A stretch of DNA of 64,000 nt from Aequorivita sp. HC6-5 (lineage in GTDB: Bacteria; Bacteroidota; Bacteroidia; Flavobacteriales; Flavobacteriaceae): assembly GCA_905182755.1 (NCBI GenBank), contig CAJJCS010000007.1:62001-126000 (forward strand), read 5' to 3'. This document shows, piece after piece, positions 29,116-38,799 of the stretch. Position 1 is the first letter of the stretch; every line of letters begins with the position of its first letter. Position numbers and translations under genes: made by a program. The notes under the pieces were generated by a model, which was not told the origin of the DNA, made no database searches, and saw only the letters and a program-made list of their open reading frames with translations.

Positions 29116-30563
29116 ATGAGCAAGTATACAGAAGACGATTTAAAGAAAGAACTTGAGACAAAGGAATATGAATACGGTTTCTACACAGATTTAGAAAGCG
29201 ATACGTTTCCAATTGGACTCAACGAGGATATTGTACGAGCGATTTCAAAGAAAAAGCAGGAGCCGCAGTGGATGACCCAGTGGAGACTTGACGCTTTTAA
29301 AGTATGGAAGTCTATGCAGGAGCCGCAGTGGGCTAATGTGAATTATACAAAACCAGATTTTCAAGCCATTGCCTACTATTCTGCTCCAAAGGCGGTAGAC
29401 CCAAATAAAACACTAGATGATGTAGATCCAGAACTACTAGCGATGTATAAAAAGCTAGGTATTTCTGTGGATGAGCAGAAAAAAATGAACAATGTTGCTA
29501 TCGATATTGTGGTAGATTCTGTTTCTGTTGCTACTACGTTTAAAAAGACACTCAGTGAAAAGGGTATTATTTTTATGAGTATTTCTGAAGCAATTAAAGA
29601 GCATCCAGAGCTTGTGAAAAAATATCTTGGAACTGTAGTGCCTACCAAAGACAATTTCTATGCCTCTTTGAACAGTGCTGTATTTAGCGATGGTTCTTTT
29701 TGTTATATCCCAAAGGGTGTTAGATGCCCAATGGAACTGTCTACCTATTTTAGAATCAATCAAGCAGGAACAGGACAATTTGAAAGAACGCTCCTTATTG
29801 CAGATCAAGGAAGTTATGTTTCTTATCTAGAGGGCTGTACAGCGCCAAGTAGAGATGAAAATCAATTACATGCAGCTGTAGTAGAACTTATTGCCTAGAT
29901 GACGCAGAGATTAAATACTCTACGGTGCAAAACTGGTATCCTGGAAGCGCAGAAGGAAAAGGAGGGGTATATAACTTTGTAACTAAAAGAGGATTGTGCG
30001 AAAAAAACGCAAAAATATCCTGGACACAAGTAGAAACTGGAAGCGCCGTTACCTGGAAATATCCTAGTTGTATTTTAAAAGGAGACAACAGTATCGGAGA
30101 GTTTTATTCTATTGCAGTAACAAACAATTACCAGCAAGCAGACACGGGAACAAAGATGATCCATTTGGGTAAAAACACACGTAGCACGATTATCAGTAAG
30201 GGTATTTCTGCAGGAAAATCTCAAAACAGCTATCGTGGTTTGGTAAAAATAAATGCAAGCGCAGAGAATGCACGTAATTTCTCTCAGTGTGATTCTTTAC
30301 TGATGGGTAATGAATGTGGAGCACATACATTTCCATACATAGAGGTTAAAAACAAAACAGCTCAAATAGAGCATGAAGCAACCACTAGTAAAATTGGTGA
30401 AGATCAAATATTTTATTGTAATCAAAGAGGGATTGACACAGAAAAGGCCATTGCACTTGTTGTAAATGGTTTTAGCAAAGAAGTGTTAAACAAACTCCCG
30501 ATGGAATTTGCAGTAGAGGCTCAAAAATTATTAGAGATAAGCCTTGAAGGCTCTGTTGGATAA
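29116..30563 (+). CDS. sufB: Fe-S cluster assembly protein SufB (one frameshift)
   Basis: SufB is the scaffold subunit of the SufBCD complex on which new iron-sulfur clusters form. The corrected product is 482 residues, the usual length. The first part runs from [11 protein letters not shown] to VVELIA. The frame then breaks at 29894-29895, where one C seems to be missing (GCCTAGAT instead of GCCCTAGAT). The next frame continues [20 protein letters not shown] to the end. Conserved SufB segments include [42 protein letters not shown] and [18 protein letters not shown], with the cluster-binding Cys and Glu region intact. As no second assembly system is seen here and sufB is usually essential, a sequence error is far likelier than a dead gene. 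I prefer the ATG at 29116 over the GTG at 29110. Confidence 0.93.
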
Positions 30564-30588
30564 AAAAGAAAATTAAAAAAATATTATT

Positions 30589-31017
30589 ATGAAAAAAATA
30601 ATTGTACTTATCACCCTATTTGTAAGCCTTAGCGCTTGTAAAAACGATCAAAAAACAACCTTAGTTACCACAGAAAACTCAAACCTTGCGGTCTATAAAG
30701 GAGAATTTATATTCACAGACGGCGCAGCGGTATTAAAAGGAAGTGACTTTATTTATGGAGTTGTTGTGGATGATAAAATGAAAGAACTAGCCGATAAGGT
30801 AGCACCTGTAAAAAAAGATGTCTTTGATATGGTTCCTGTAATAGTGACTGGTACATTGGCTTCAGGCCCTCAAGACATAGAAACGTGGGATGAGTTTTTA
30901 ACCATTATAGATATTGTACAAGTGAGCGCTAAACCAGCAAAAGCAGATGTTAAAATAAAAGAAGGTGACGCGGCAAATAAAAGTAAAAAAGCCATTAAAA
31001 AAGCAGAAGAAAAATAA
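30589..31017 (+). CDS. Small lipoprotein inside the suf operon
   Basis: A 142-residue lipoprotein of unknown function. The leader ends in a good lipobox (SLSACKND, Cys17). The mature part is a small beta-rich domain of about 95 residues (YKGEFIFTDGAAVLKGSDFI, VVIVTGTL-like strands) with an OB-fold-like feel, then a lysine-rich tail. It lies between sufB (25-bp gap) and sufC (the sufC ATG begins one base after its stop), so it is translated with the Fe-S genes although it is exported. Its C-terminus has many Lys/Ala residues. Confidence 0.75.
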   Translation: MKKIIVLITLFVSLSACKNDQKTTLVTTENSNLAVYKGEFIFTDGAAVLKGSDFIYGVVVDDKMKELADKVAPVKKDVFDMVPVIVTGTLASGPQDIETWDEFLTIIDIVQVSAKPAKADVKIKEGDAANKSKKAIKKAEEK

Positions 31018-31018
31018 T

Positions 31019-31768
31019 ATGTTACAGATAAAAGATGTTTACGCAAGTGTAGAAGAAAAAGACATCCTTAAAGGGATTTCTCTTTCAGTGAATGCAGGAG
31101 AAGTGCACGCTATAATGGGACCAAACGGAGCTGGAAAAAGCACCTTGGCATCTATTATTGCTGGTAAAGAAGAGTTTGAACTCACCAAAGGACACATAAC
31201 TATTGATGGGGAAGACATCACAGAGTTGGACGCAGAGGAAAGAGCACACAAAGGTGTTTTCCTTTCTTTTCAATACCCTATAGAGATCCCTGGAGTTTCT
31301 GTTACAAACTTTATTAAAACCGCTATCAATGAGAATAGAAAGGCCAAAGGTCTTAAAGATATGCCGGCCAGTGAGATGTTAAAGAAGATTAAAGAAAAAG
31401 CAGATTTACTAGAAATAGACCGCAAATTCTTATCTCGTTCTCTTAATGTTGGATTTTCTGGTGGAGAGAAAAAACGTAATGAAATTTTTCAGATGGCCAT
31501 GCTAGAACCTAAGCTAGCTATTCTAGATGAGACAGATTCTGGACTGGATATTGACGCACTTAAAGTTGTTGCAAACGGTGTAAACAAACTTAAAAATAAA
31601 GACAATGCAGTTATTGTCATTACACATTACCAAAGACTACTAGACTACATCGTTCCAGACTTTGTACATGTTATAATGGATGGTAAAATTGTAAAATCTG
31701 GCACAAAGCAACTTGCTTATGAGCTAGAAGAAAAAGGATATGACTGGATAAAAGAGGAATTGGTTTAA
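31019..31768 (+). CDS. sufC: Fe-S cluster assembly ATPase
   Basis: The 249-residue ABC-type ATPase of the SufBCD complex. I start at 31019 (MLQIKDVYASVEEKD), since the upstream extension overlaps the lipoprotein gene. Walker A is GPNGAGKST near residue 35, the Q-loop lies in SFQYPIEIPG, the signature is FSGGEKKRNEI, and Walker B is LAILDETDSGLD. Soluble, with no membrane partner. ATP use drives conformational change in SufB-SufD during cluster assembly. Confidence 0.96.
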   Translation: MLQIKDVYASVEEKDILKGISLSVNAGEVHAIMGPNGAGKSTLASIIAGKEEFELTKGHITIDGEDITELDAEERAHKGVFLSFQYPIEIPGVSVTNFIKTAINENRKAKGLKDMPASEMLKKIKEKADLLEIDRKFLSRSLNVGFSGGEKKRNEIFQMAMLEPKLAILDETDSGLDIDALKVVANGVNKLKNKDNAVIVITHYQRLLDYIVPDFVHVIMDGKIVKSGTKQLAYELEEKGYDWIKEELV

Positions 31769-31802
31769 CTAGCCATAGCACCAAAAATTCTGAACTAAAA
31801 AA

Positions 31803-33116
31803 ATGAGTTTAAAAGAAAAATTACAATCCTCATACCTTGCTTTTGAAGATCATTTGCAAGCAGATTCGCCATTACACGATGTGCGTAATAAAGCCATGAA
31901 GTCTTTCGAGACTAAGGGTTTCCCTAGCAAAAAAGAGGAGGCGTGGAAGTACACATCCCTAAATGCTTTGCTAAACAAAGAGTACAGCATCTTTCCAAAA
32001 AACGATACTGCAATTGAGTTTAAAGACGTAAAAAAATACTTCTTAAATGACATAGACACCTATAAAGTAGTTTTTATAGATGGTGTGTACAGCTCTTTTT
32101 TATCACAGATCACACATGATGTTATAGATGTTTGTTTGATGTCATCTGCGCTTAATAAATCTAAATACAGCTCTATCATTGAGACTTATTTTAACAAAGC
32201 TGCTAACTCAGATAGTCTCACCTGTTTAAACACAGCTTTTGCAAAAGAAGGAGCTTACATACGTATTGCAAAACACAAGGAGGCGCAAAAACCCATTGAG
32301 ATTATAAACTTTGCTACAGGAACAGAAGCGGCTACCATGTTGCAGCCCCGTAATCTAATTATTGTAGAAGAAAACGCACATGTTCAAATCATTGAGCGTC
32401 ACCAAAGTTTAAACAATAACGAAGTACTCACCAATAGTGTTACCGAAATATTCTTAGAGAAAAGGGCTAATGTAGATTACTATAAAATCCAAAACGATAC
32501 GCAAAATGCATCACTCATAGATAGCACCTTTATACAGCAACAACGCGAGAGTATTTGTAGTGTTCATACCTTTTCATTTGGTGGAAAATTAACCCGTAAT
32601 AACCTTAGCTTTAAGCAGCTTGGAGAACACTGTGATTCTATACTAAACGGAGTTACCATGATTGAAGACAAGCAACATGTTGACCACAACACCCTTGTGC
32701 ATCATATTGCCGAAAACTGTGAAAGTCATCAAGATTATAAGGGCGTTTTTGATGATAGATCTACAGGTGTTTTTAACGGTAAAGTATACGTAGAAAAGCA
32801 GGCTCAAAAACTTGATGCTTTTCAGAAAAATAATAATATTTTAATTAGCAATAAAGCAACCATTAACGCAAAGCCGCAGCTAGAGATTTTTGCAGATGAT
32901 GTAAAATGCTCTCATGGATGTACCATTGGCCAGCTAGACCAAGATGCCTTATTTTATTTGCGTTCTCGTGGTATTGCCAACAAAGAAGCTAGAGCATTAC
33001 TTATGTATGCCTTCGCTAATACCGTATTAGAGAGTGTTAAAATTCCTGAATTAAAAGAGCGTATCAATAAATTAATTGCCAACAAAATTGGTGTTAATTT
33101 AGGGTTTGACCTTTAA
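31803..33116 (+). CDS. sufD: Fe-S cluster assembly protein SufD
   Basis: A 437-residue SufD subunit that pairs with SufB. The N-terminal helical part includes GFPSKKEEAWKYTSLNAL, a well-kept SufD segment. The beta-helix core carries FSFGGKLTRNNLSF, HNTLVHHIAENCESHQDYKG and the C-terminal DDVKCSHGCTIGQLDQDALF and YLRSRGIANKEAR. The His in CSHGCT matches the residue involved in cluster formation at the SufB-SufD interface. 34 bases after sufC. Confidence 0.95.
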   Translation: MSLKEKLQSSYLAFEDHLQADSPLHDVRNKAMKSFETKGFPSKKEEAWKYTSLNALLNKEYSIFPKNDTAIEFKDVKKYFLNDIDTYKVVFIDGVYSSFLSQITHDVIDVCLMSSALNKSKYSSIIETYFNKAANSDSLTCLNTAFAKEGAYIRIAKHKEAQKPIEIINFATGTEAATMLQPRNLIIVEENAHVQIIERHQSLNNNEVLTNSVTEIFLEKRANVDYYKIQNDTQNASLIDSTFIQQQRESICSVHTFSFGGKLTRNNLSFKQLGEHCDSILNGVTMIEDKQHVDHNTLVHHIAENCESHQDYKGVFDDRSTGVFNGKVYVEKQAQKLDAFQKNNNILISNKATINAKPQLEIFADDVKCSHGCTIGQLDQDALFYLRSRGIANKEARALLMYAFANTVLESVKIPELKERINKLIANKIGVNLGFDL

Positions 33117-33238
33117 TGGTTTAAAATATAGTTGGCTCTCCAGTAGTATCGTATAGTTAAAATATCCTCTTGAGGTTCTTTACTGAAACTGTACAGAGCT
33201 ATAAACAGATTATTAAGTTAATCTAAAACAAAACATAT

Positions 33239-34453
33239 ATGTTTGATGTAACTGCTATTAGAAAAGACTTCCCCATACTTTCAAGAAAAGTAAATGGCAG
33301 ACAACTTGTGTATCTAGATAATGCAGCAACATCTCAAAAACCACAACAGGTTATTGACTGTATTGTAGATTATTATTCAAGCTATAATGCAAACATACAC
33401 AGAGGGGTTCATGCCCTGTCTCAAGAAGCTACAGATGTATATGAAGCCTCTAGAAAAAAAATACAAACGCATTTTGGTATTGCCAAACCACACGAGGTAA
33501 TTTTCACTTCTGGAACCACCCACGGTATAAATATTGTGGCAAATGGTTTTGCAAGTATCCTCTCCACGGGTGATGAAATTATTGTTTCACAATTAGAGCA
33601 TCATTCAAATATTGTGCCTTGGCAAATGCTTTGCAAGACCACCGGCGCTATCTTAAGAGTGATTCCTATGAATCAAGAAGGGGGGCTAGATATGGACGCC
33701 TACCAAGAGTTGCTCTGCTCAAAAACAAAACTAGTTTTTGTGAATCATATTTCAAACACCTTAGGTACTATAAACCCTATTGAGTTTATGACACAAAAAG
33801 CACACCAGGTTGGCGCCGCCATACTTATAGATGGCGCACAATCTTGCTCACACATAAAGCCAGATTTGGCTGTATTAGATTGTGATTTTTATGTTACTTC
33901 TGCGCACAAAATGTGCGGCCCTACAGGCGTCGGTATGTTATATGGAAAAGAAGCTTGGCTTGAAAAACTACCGCCTTTTCAAGGGGGTGGAGAAATGATA
34001 GATCAAGTAACTTTTGAGCAAACAACCTACGCAGGTCTTCCTCATAAATTTGAAGCAGGAACGCCAAATGTTTGTGGAGGTATCGCTTTTGGAGCTGCCA
34101 TTGACTACCTTAACGCTATAGGCTTTGATGCTATTGCAAAACATGAAGAGGCTCTTTTAGACTATGCCACAAAAAAATTATTAGCCATTGATGGGTTGAA
34201 AATTTACGGTACAACAAAAGAGAAAACATCTGTAATTTCTTTTAACATAGAAGGTATTCACCCCTATGATATTGGAACCATCGTTGATAAACTTGGGGTT
34301 GCAGTTCGTACTGGGCAACACTGTACCCAACCTATTATGGATTTCTTTAATATATCTGGAACCGTAAGAGCATCATTTGCCTTTTACAACACCATAGAAG
34401 AGATTGACATCTTTGTTGCTGCCGTTGAGAGAGCTAAAATGATGCTATCATAA
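33239..34453 (+). CDS. sufS: Cysteine desulfurase SufS
   Basis: A 404-residue PLP enzyme that takes sulfur from cysteine, giving alanine and a persulfide passed to SufE. The PLP lysine is Lys224 (TSAHKMCGPTGVG). The catalytic cysteine is Cys362 in RTGQHCTQP, on the short loop typical of class II desulfurases. Other marks are YLDNAATSQKP and the fold segment VSQLEHHSNIVPWQ. A 122-bp gap separates it from sufD, without a clear terminator, so it is probably still in the operon. Confidence 0.96.
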   Translation: MFDVTAIRKDFPILSRKVNGRQLVYLDNAATSQKPQQVIDCIVDYYSSYNANIHRGVHALSQEATDVYEASRKKIQTHFGIAKPHEVIFTSGTTHGINIVANGFASILSTGDEIIVSQLEHHSNIVPWQMLCKTTGAILRVIPMNQEGGLDMDAYQELLCSKTKLVFVNHISNTLGTINPIEFMTQKAHQVGAAILIDGAQSCSHIKPDLAVLDCDFYVTSAHKMCGPTGVGMLYGKEAWLEKLPPFQGGGEMIDQVTFEQTTYAGLPHKFEAGTPNVCGGIAFGAAIDYLNAIGFDAIAKHEEALLDYATKKLLAIDGLKIYGTTKEKTSVISFNIEGIHPYDIGTIVDKLGVAVRTGQHCTQPIMDFFNISGTVRASFAFYNTIEEIDIFVAAVERAKMMLS

Positions 34454-34464
34454 ATAAATCTATT

Positions 34465-34887
34465 ATGAAAAAAATAGTCTTAACAAGCATAGCTCTTTGC
34501 CTTTTTATATGTGGCTGCAATCAAACAAAAAAAGTAGTTGCAGATACACCACAAGCACTATTGTCTGGAGTTTTTACTGTACTTACTATTAATGGAGAGA
34601 AGATCTCTCCAACAGCTATACTGCGGTTTAACAAGGCAGATAATAAAATATGGGGAAATGCTGGATGCAATGATTTTTCAGGAAAGTACACTCAAGATGG
34701 TAATGCGTTAAATATAGGGCAACTTGCCTCAACAAAGATGTATTGTGATGGAGCAATGAAAAATGAGTTTGCTATACAACGTGTTTTAAAAAATGTGGGG
34801 ACATTTGATATTTCAAACCGAACCCTTACCTTGTATTCAAGGATAGAAAAAAAGCCGCTGCTTACGGCCATTAAAAACAAAAAATAA
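34465..34887 (+). CDS. META-domain lipoprotein in the suf operon
   Basis: A 140-residue lipoprotein (CLFICGCNQT, Cys18) with one META/HslJ domain: GVFTVLTINGEKI, LRFNKADNKIWGNAGCNDFSG and STKMYCDGAMKNEFAI. The pair of cysteines GCND and MYCDG is typical and likely disulfide bonded. META proteins are exported heat- or stress-linked proteins of unclear function. It lies between sufS (11-bp gap) and sufE (2-bp gap), so it is certainly co-transcribed. Confidence 0.87.
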   Translation: MKKIVLTSIALCLFICGCNQTKKVVADTPQALLSGVFTVLTINGEKISPTAILRFNKADNKIWGNAGCNDFSGKYTQDGNALNIGQLASTKMYCDGAMKNEFAIQRVLKNVGTFDISNRTLTLYSRIEKKPLLTAIKNKK

Positions 34888-34889
34888 CT

Positions 34890-35315
34890 ATGACCATTAA
34901 AGCCATACAAGAAGAGCTAATAGAAGAATTTGCGATGTTTGATGACTGGATGCAACGCTATGAGTATATGATAGATTTAGGAAAATCTTTACCTCTTATA
35001 GACAAGCAAAACAAAACTGATGATAGGGTTATCAAAGGTTGTCAATCAAAAGTTTGGTTAGACGCAGAGCTCAAGGGAGACAAAATGGTTTTCTCTGCAG
35101 ATAGTGATGCTATTATCACCAAAGGTATTATTGCTATTTTGATAAGAACCTTTAACAACCAAACCCCTAGTGCAATTTTAAATTCAAACACAGATTTTAT
35201 TGACCAAATTGGCCTAAAAGAGCATTTGTCTGCCACAAGAGCAAATGGGTTGACATCTATGATTAAGAAATTAAAATTGTATGCCACAGCATATCAAGCA
35301 AAATTAAACAGCTAA
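34890..35315 (+). CDS. sufE: Sulfur acceptor protein SufE
   Basis: A 141-residue SufE that accepts persulfide sulfur from SufS and passes it to SufB. The acceptor is Cys51 in RVIKGCQSKVWL. Other family features are FDDWMQRYEYMIDLGKSLP and LSATRANGLTSMIKKLK. Two bases after the META lipoprotein gene. Confidence 0.95.
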   Translation: MTIKAIQEELIEEFAMFDDWMQRYEYMIDLGKSLPLIDKQNKTDDRVIKGCQSKVWLDAELKGDKMVFSADSDAIITKGIIAILIRTFNNQTPSAILNSNTDFIDQIGLKEHLSATRANGLTSMIKKLKLYATAYQAKLNS

Positions 35316-35356
35316 TTGTTTTAAGTTATATTAAAATTTATAAATAGAGTACCATT

Positions 35357-35683
35357 ATGGAAGATGAAACATTAGACACACAGGCACTAGGAGAAAAAAT
35401 TGTAAAGGTTTTAAAGTCAATTTATGACCCAGAAATTCCTGTAGATATTTATGAATTAGGTCTTATTTATGATGTTTTTGTAAATGAAGACAACAACGTA
35501 AAAATATTAATGACACTTACCACGCCAAACTGTCCTGTTGCAGAAACGCTACCCGTGGAGGTGGAAGACAAAGTAAAGTCTCTTAAAATGGTGAATGATG
35601 CAGAGGTAGAAATCACCTTTGACCCACCCTGGACACAAGAGCTTATGAGTGAAGAGGCCAAGCTAGAGTTGGGCATGTTATAA
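35357..35683 (+). CDS. sufT: SufT-like MIP18-family protein (DUF59)
   Basis: A 108-residue MIP18/DUF59 protein that helps mature Fe-S proteins. The motif SIYDPEIPVDIYELGLIYD and the conserved TLTTPNCPVAETLP with a single reactive Cys are clear, as is VEITFDPPW. It follows sufE by 41 bp and precedes DUF2480 by 10 bp, which is the usual suf operon setting in this phylum. The symbol is used in the sense of the SUF-linked, single-domain type. Confidence 0.88.
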   Translation: MEDETLDTQALGEKIVKVLKSIYDPEIPVDIYELGLIYDVFVNEDNNVKILMTLTTPNCPVAETLPVEVEDKVKSLKMVNDAEVEITFDPPWTQELMSEEAKLELGML

Positions 35684-35693
35684 TTTTAGTTGT

Positions 35694-36198
35694 ATGGCAA
35701 AACAAATTGTAAACAGAGTCGCAAATAGCGTTTTAAAAACTATAGATTTAGAGGAGCTATACCCTAAGGGCACTAGAGTTGCTTTTGATATTGCCCCTTG
35801 GCTACAAGAGGGTATTATCCTTCGAGAGAAAGACTTTAGAGAATCTGTCTCTGGGCACTCCGTGGGAGCAATATAAAAACCAGTATGTTTCCATACACTG
35901 CACTGCAGATGCTATTATTCCTGCATGGGCTTTTATGCTTGTTAGCACAAAACTAATACCTCATGCCAAAAAAACAGTCATTGGATCTCAACAAACCCTA
36001 GAAACAATTTTATTTACTGAGGTTTTAAACACCCTAGATGTTAGCCAATACCAAGACTCGCCAATTATTATTAAAGGGTGTGCAAACAAACCCATCCCAG
36101 CTGCAGCTTATGGAATGTTGATTTCAAAACTACAACCCATTGCAAAAAGTATTATGTATGGAGAGGCCTGTTCTTTTGTGCCGCTTTATAAAAATTAG
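35694..36198 (+). CDS. DUF2480 family protein (one frameshift)
   Basis: A protein of about 167 residues from a family nearly limited to Bacteroidota. The start MAKQIVNRVANSVLKTIDLE and the segment VAFDIAPWLQEGIILREKDF are typical. The frame breaks near 35859, where one extra T turns HPWEQYKNQY into HSVGAI and a stop. The next frame continues WEQYKNQYVSIHCTADAIIP to the end at 36198, with IKGCANKPIP near the C-terminus. Function is unknown; its place behind the SufT-like gene suggests a link to Fe-S maturation. Confidence 0.85.
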
Positions 36199-36252
36199 CC
36201 TAATCCTAGAATTTACTGCTATTTTAAAAAAATCCTACTTTAATAAAAAACA

Positions 36253-37162
36253 ATGAAAAAAATACTCCTATCAATAGTATGCTGCCTTGTTACTTTTACT
36301 GGGTTTTCTCAAGAAAAAAAAGAGCTCTAAAGGTCCATGGACTAAGGTTACAAATCTGTCACTGCTTTTTAACCAAGCAGCGTTTAACAACCAATGGCAA
36401 AGTGGAGGTACGTCAAACTACGCAGCAAACTTTGGCCTAACCCATGATGCCAACTACAGTAAAGACAAAATCACTTGGGATAACCGCATTGTTATAGACT
36501 ACGGTATTGCCAATCAAAAGGATCAAGAATTTACAAGAAAAACCAATGATAGATTTGAGCTCAGCTCATTGGTGGGTAAACAAATCAAAGAGACGCCATG
36601 GTATTATTCTTTTTTCTTGAATGCAAGAACTCAACTTACCAATGGCTATGATTTTGGAGAAGACGAAGATGGAAATCCTATTAGATCTGAAACCACAAAA
36701 ATTTTATCTCCAGGTTATTTCCAAGCAGGTCTGGGAATGCTATGGAAAAAAAGTGATAACCTAAAACTGAACATTGCTCCTGCAACAGCCCGCTTAATAC
36801 TCGTTAATAGTCAGTTCACAAATGTTGGGCAAGTCCAAAGCGCCATTGATGCTTTTAACCAAATTGGGTATTTTGGGGTAAAAGCTAATGAGACTTCTCG
36901 TTTTGAATTTGGTGCTGCCATTGGAGGGTATGGCAAATTCACTTTGTTAAAAAATGTAGTGATGGAAAATGTGCTTAATTTATACAGTAACTATCTTGAA
37001 GACCCACAAAATATAGACATAGACTACACCATGAACCTGGTGATGTCTGTAAATAAATGGATTACTGCAAATGTAGCCTTTCAGGCTATTTACGATGATA
37101 ATGCCGTAAAAGGATTTCAAATCAGAGAAGCTTTAGGTGTAGGGCTCACCTATGGGTTTTAA
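36253..37162 (+). CDS. DUF3078 family outer-membrane protein (one frameshift)
   Basis: About 302 residues. The ATG at 36253 gives a good signal peptide, KILLSIVCCLVTFTGFSQ. An A8 run at 36314-36321, one A too long, breaks the frame at SQEKK; the next frame continues SSKGPWTKVTNLSLLFNQAA to the stop. The mature protein is a series of amphipathic beta-strands with family segments FNNQWQSGGTSNYAANFGL and GYFQAGLGMLWKKSDNLKLN, ending GVGLTYGF with a terminal Phe, as in outer-membrane barrels. It closes the suf operon and is followed by a terminator. Role unknown. Confidence 0.85.
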
Positions 37163-37178
37163 AAAAACGCTGTGATTT

Positions 37179-37224
37179 AAAAAACCTAAGTTTAGAACAA
37201 AAATTCTTAAACTTGGGTTTTTTT
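37179..37224. terminator. Terminator between the suf operon and hflX
   Basis: A long near-perfect stem built from AAAAAACCTAAGTTTA and its complement TAAACTTGGGTTTTTT (one G-U pair) around a loop of about 12 bases. It can stop both convergent units. Confidence 0.8.
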
Positions 37225-37229
37225 AGATA

Positions 37230-38439
37230 CTATTCAATATACTCTTGAGGGTATAAAAAACTATTATAAGGAAAACGTGTTACATGAATTTCGCGAACCT
37301 TATCATACACTACTTTTCTAAAGCTTTCAAATTTTGTTTCTCTAGAGGCAGATACAAAAATAGCATCACCATTGGTTTTATTCATCCAAGTTGATTTCCA
37401 CTCCTCTAGGGTAAAGTGTTCTTTTGTTTTCTCGGTTACTAGATCGTCACTATCAATGGTTTTATTAGTGAAAGCATCAATTTTATTAAACACCATAATC
37501 GTTGGCTTGTCTGCGCTTTTAATTTCGTCCAAAATAGTTCCTACACTGGCAATATGATCTTCAAAACTTGGGTGTGAGATATCTACCACATGTAATAGTA
37601 AATCTGCCTCTCTTACCTCATCTAAGGGTGCTTTTAAAAGATTCTACAAGTTGTGTTGGGAGTTTACGTATAAAACCAACCGTATCGGTAAGTAAAAACG
37701 GAAGGTTCCCTATTACTACCTTACGCACTGTGGTATCTAGAGTTGCAAATAATTTATTTTCTGCAAACACATCACTTTTGCTAATTGCATTCATCAAAGT
37801 AGATTTCCCAACATTGGTGTATCCTACAAGTGCAACCCTTACTAATTTGCCTCGATTTCCTCGCTGGACTTCCATCTGGCGATCAATCTTTTTTAGCTTC
37901 TTTTTCAGCAATGAAATACGATCTCTAACAATACGCCTATCTGTTTCAATTTCTGTCTCTCCGGGTCCTCGCATTCCTATACCACCGCGTTGTCTCTCTA
38001 GGTGTGTCCACATACCTGCAAGTCTTGGGAGTAAATACTCGTATTGTGCCAGCTCAACTTGTGTTCTAGCATAACTTGTTTGGGCGCGCTGTGCAAAAAT
38101 ATCTAGTATTAAGTTGGTGCGATCAATGATTTTACACTCCAGAATTTTTTCTATATTTTTTTGTTGCGCCGCAGAGAGTTCATCATCAAAAATAACTGTC
38201 CCAACACCATGCTGCTGAACATAGGTAAGTACCTCTTCTAATTTACCAGTTCCTATAAAAGTTTTAGGATTTGGTTTTTCCATTTTCTGCACAAAACGTT
38301 TGAGTACTTCACCACCAGCGGTGTAGGCTAAAAACTCAAGTTCGTCAAGATATTCTACAGATTTAGCCTCGTCTTGCTTTTGAGTAATTAAACCAATGAG
38401 TATGGTTTTTTCGTATTCAATGTCTTTTTCTTCTATCAT
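37230..38439 (-). CDS. hflX: GTPase HflX (one frameshift)
   Basis: A ribosome-associated GTPase of about 402 residues, thought to rescue or split stalled 70S ribosomes under stress. The N-terminal HflX domain shows VLIGLITQ-like strands and TFIGTGKLEEV, VIFDDELSAAQQKNIEK and DRTNLILDIFAQRA, and then the hallmark RGPGETEIETDRR. The G domain has G1 LVGYTNVGKST, G3 DTVGFIRKLP and G4 VFNKID. The frame breaks near 37623: one extra base turns STLDEVREAD into STLR-stop, and the next frame reads on from VRE through VVDISHP to the end. A promoter-like TTG-N22-TACCTTTG lies upstream on the minus strand (plus 38455-38487). Confidence 0.92.
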
Positions 38440-38454
38440 AGGTCTTTAAAAAAA

Positions 38455-38487
38455 CAAAGGTACGAAAGACAAACAGACTATTTTCAA
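38455..38487 (-). promoter_or_regulatory. Promoter of hflX
   Basis: On the minus strand TTG (plus 38485-38487), a 22-base spacer and TACCTTTG (plus 38455-38462). The start codon is 16 bases further. Confidence 0.5.
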
Positions 38488-38799
38488 TACATTGTAAGCG
38501 AAGGTTATTTATTTTAGAGCTCAAAAAAGACCTAACTTTTAAAGTATAAATCTGAAACAACCTAAAAACAAGTATGTTAGTTCCTGAAGCTAAATTAATT
38601 GCGTTGTTACAAACAGCTAAAACTCATTATAAGGCCTCTTAAACCATAGATAAAGAGCATATTTTTGTTGTAAACACAGGGGTTTATTGCGGTTTTAATC
38701 GGTAAATAAGAGCGCTACATCTAAAAACAGACATAAGCTAACATTACATTAAAATTTTACTTAAATTTAGCTACAAAATAATACCAAAAAAAAATATAA
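38488..38799. other. Non-coding region ahead of the T9SS type B operon
   Basis: About 310 bases, very AT-rich, with no convincing gene. A 22-codon open frame beginning MLVPEAKLIALLQT (38574) has no support from length or context. TAAATTTA at about 38763-38770 is one base off the -7 consensus and lies 30 bases before the next start, so it may be the promoter of the downstream operon. Confidence 0.45.

Noticed and set aside
29880-29935. Programmed ribosomal frameshifting as an explanation for the break in sufB and others
   Set aside because: There is no shared slippery heptamer or downstream structure, the changes go in both directions, and they occur in many unrelated families that are never frameshifted elsewhere.
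38574-38642. 22-codon open frame MLVPEAKLIALLQT in the region ahead of the T9SS type B gene
   Set aside because: Too short, no promoter or conserved context, and easily expected by chance.
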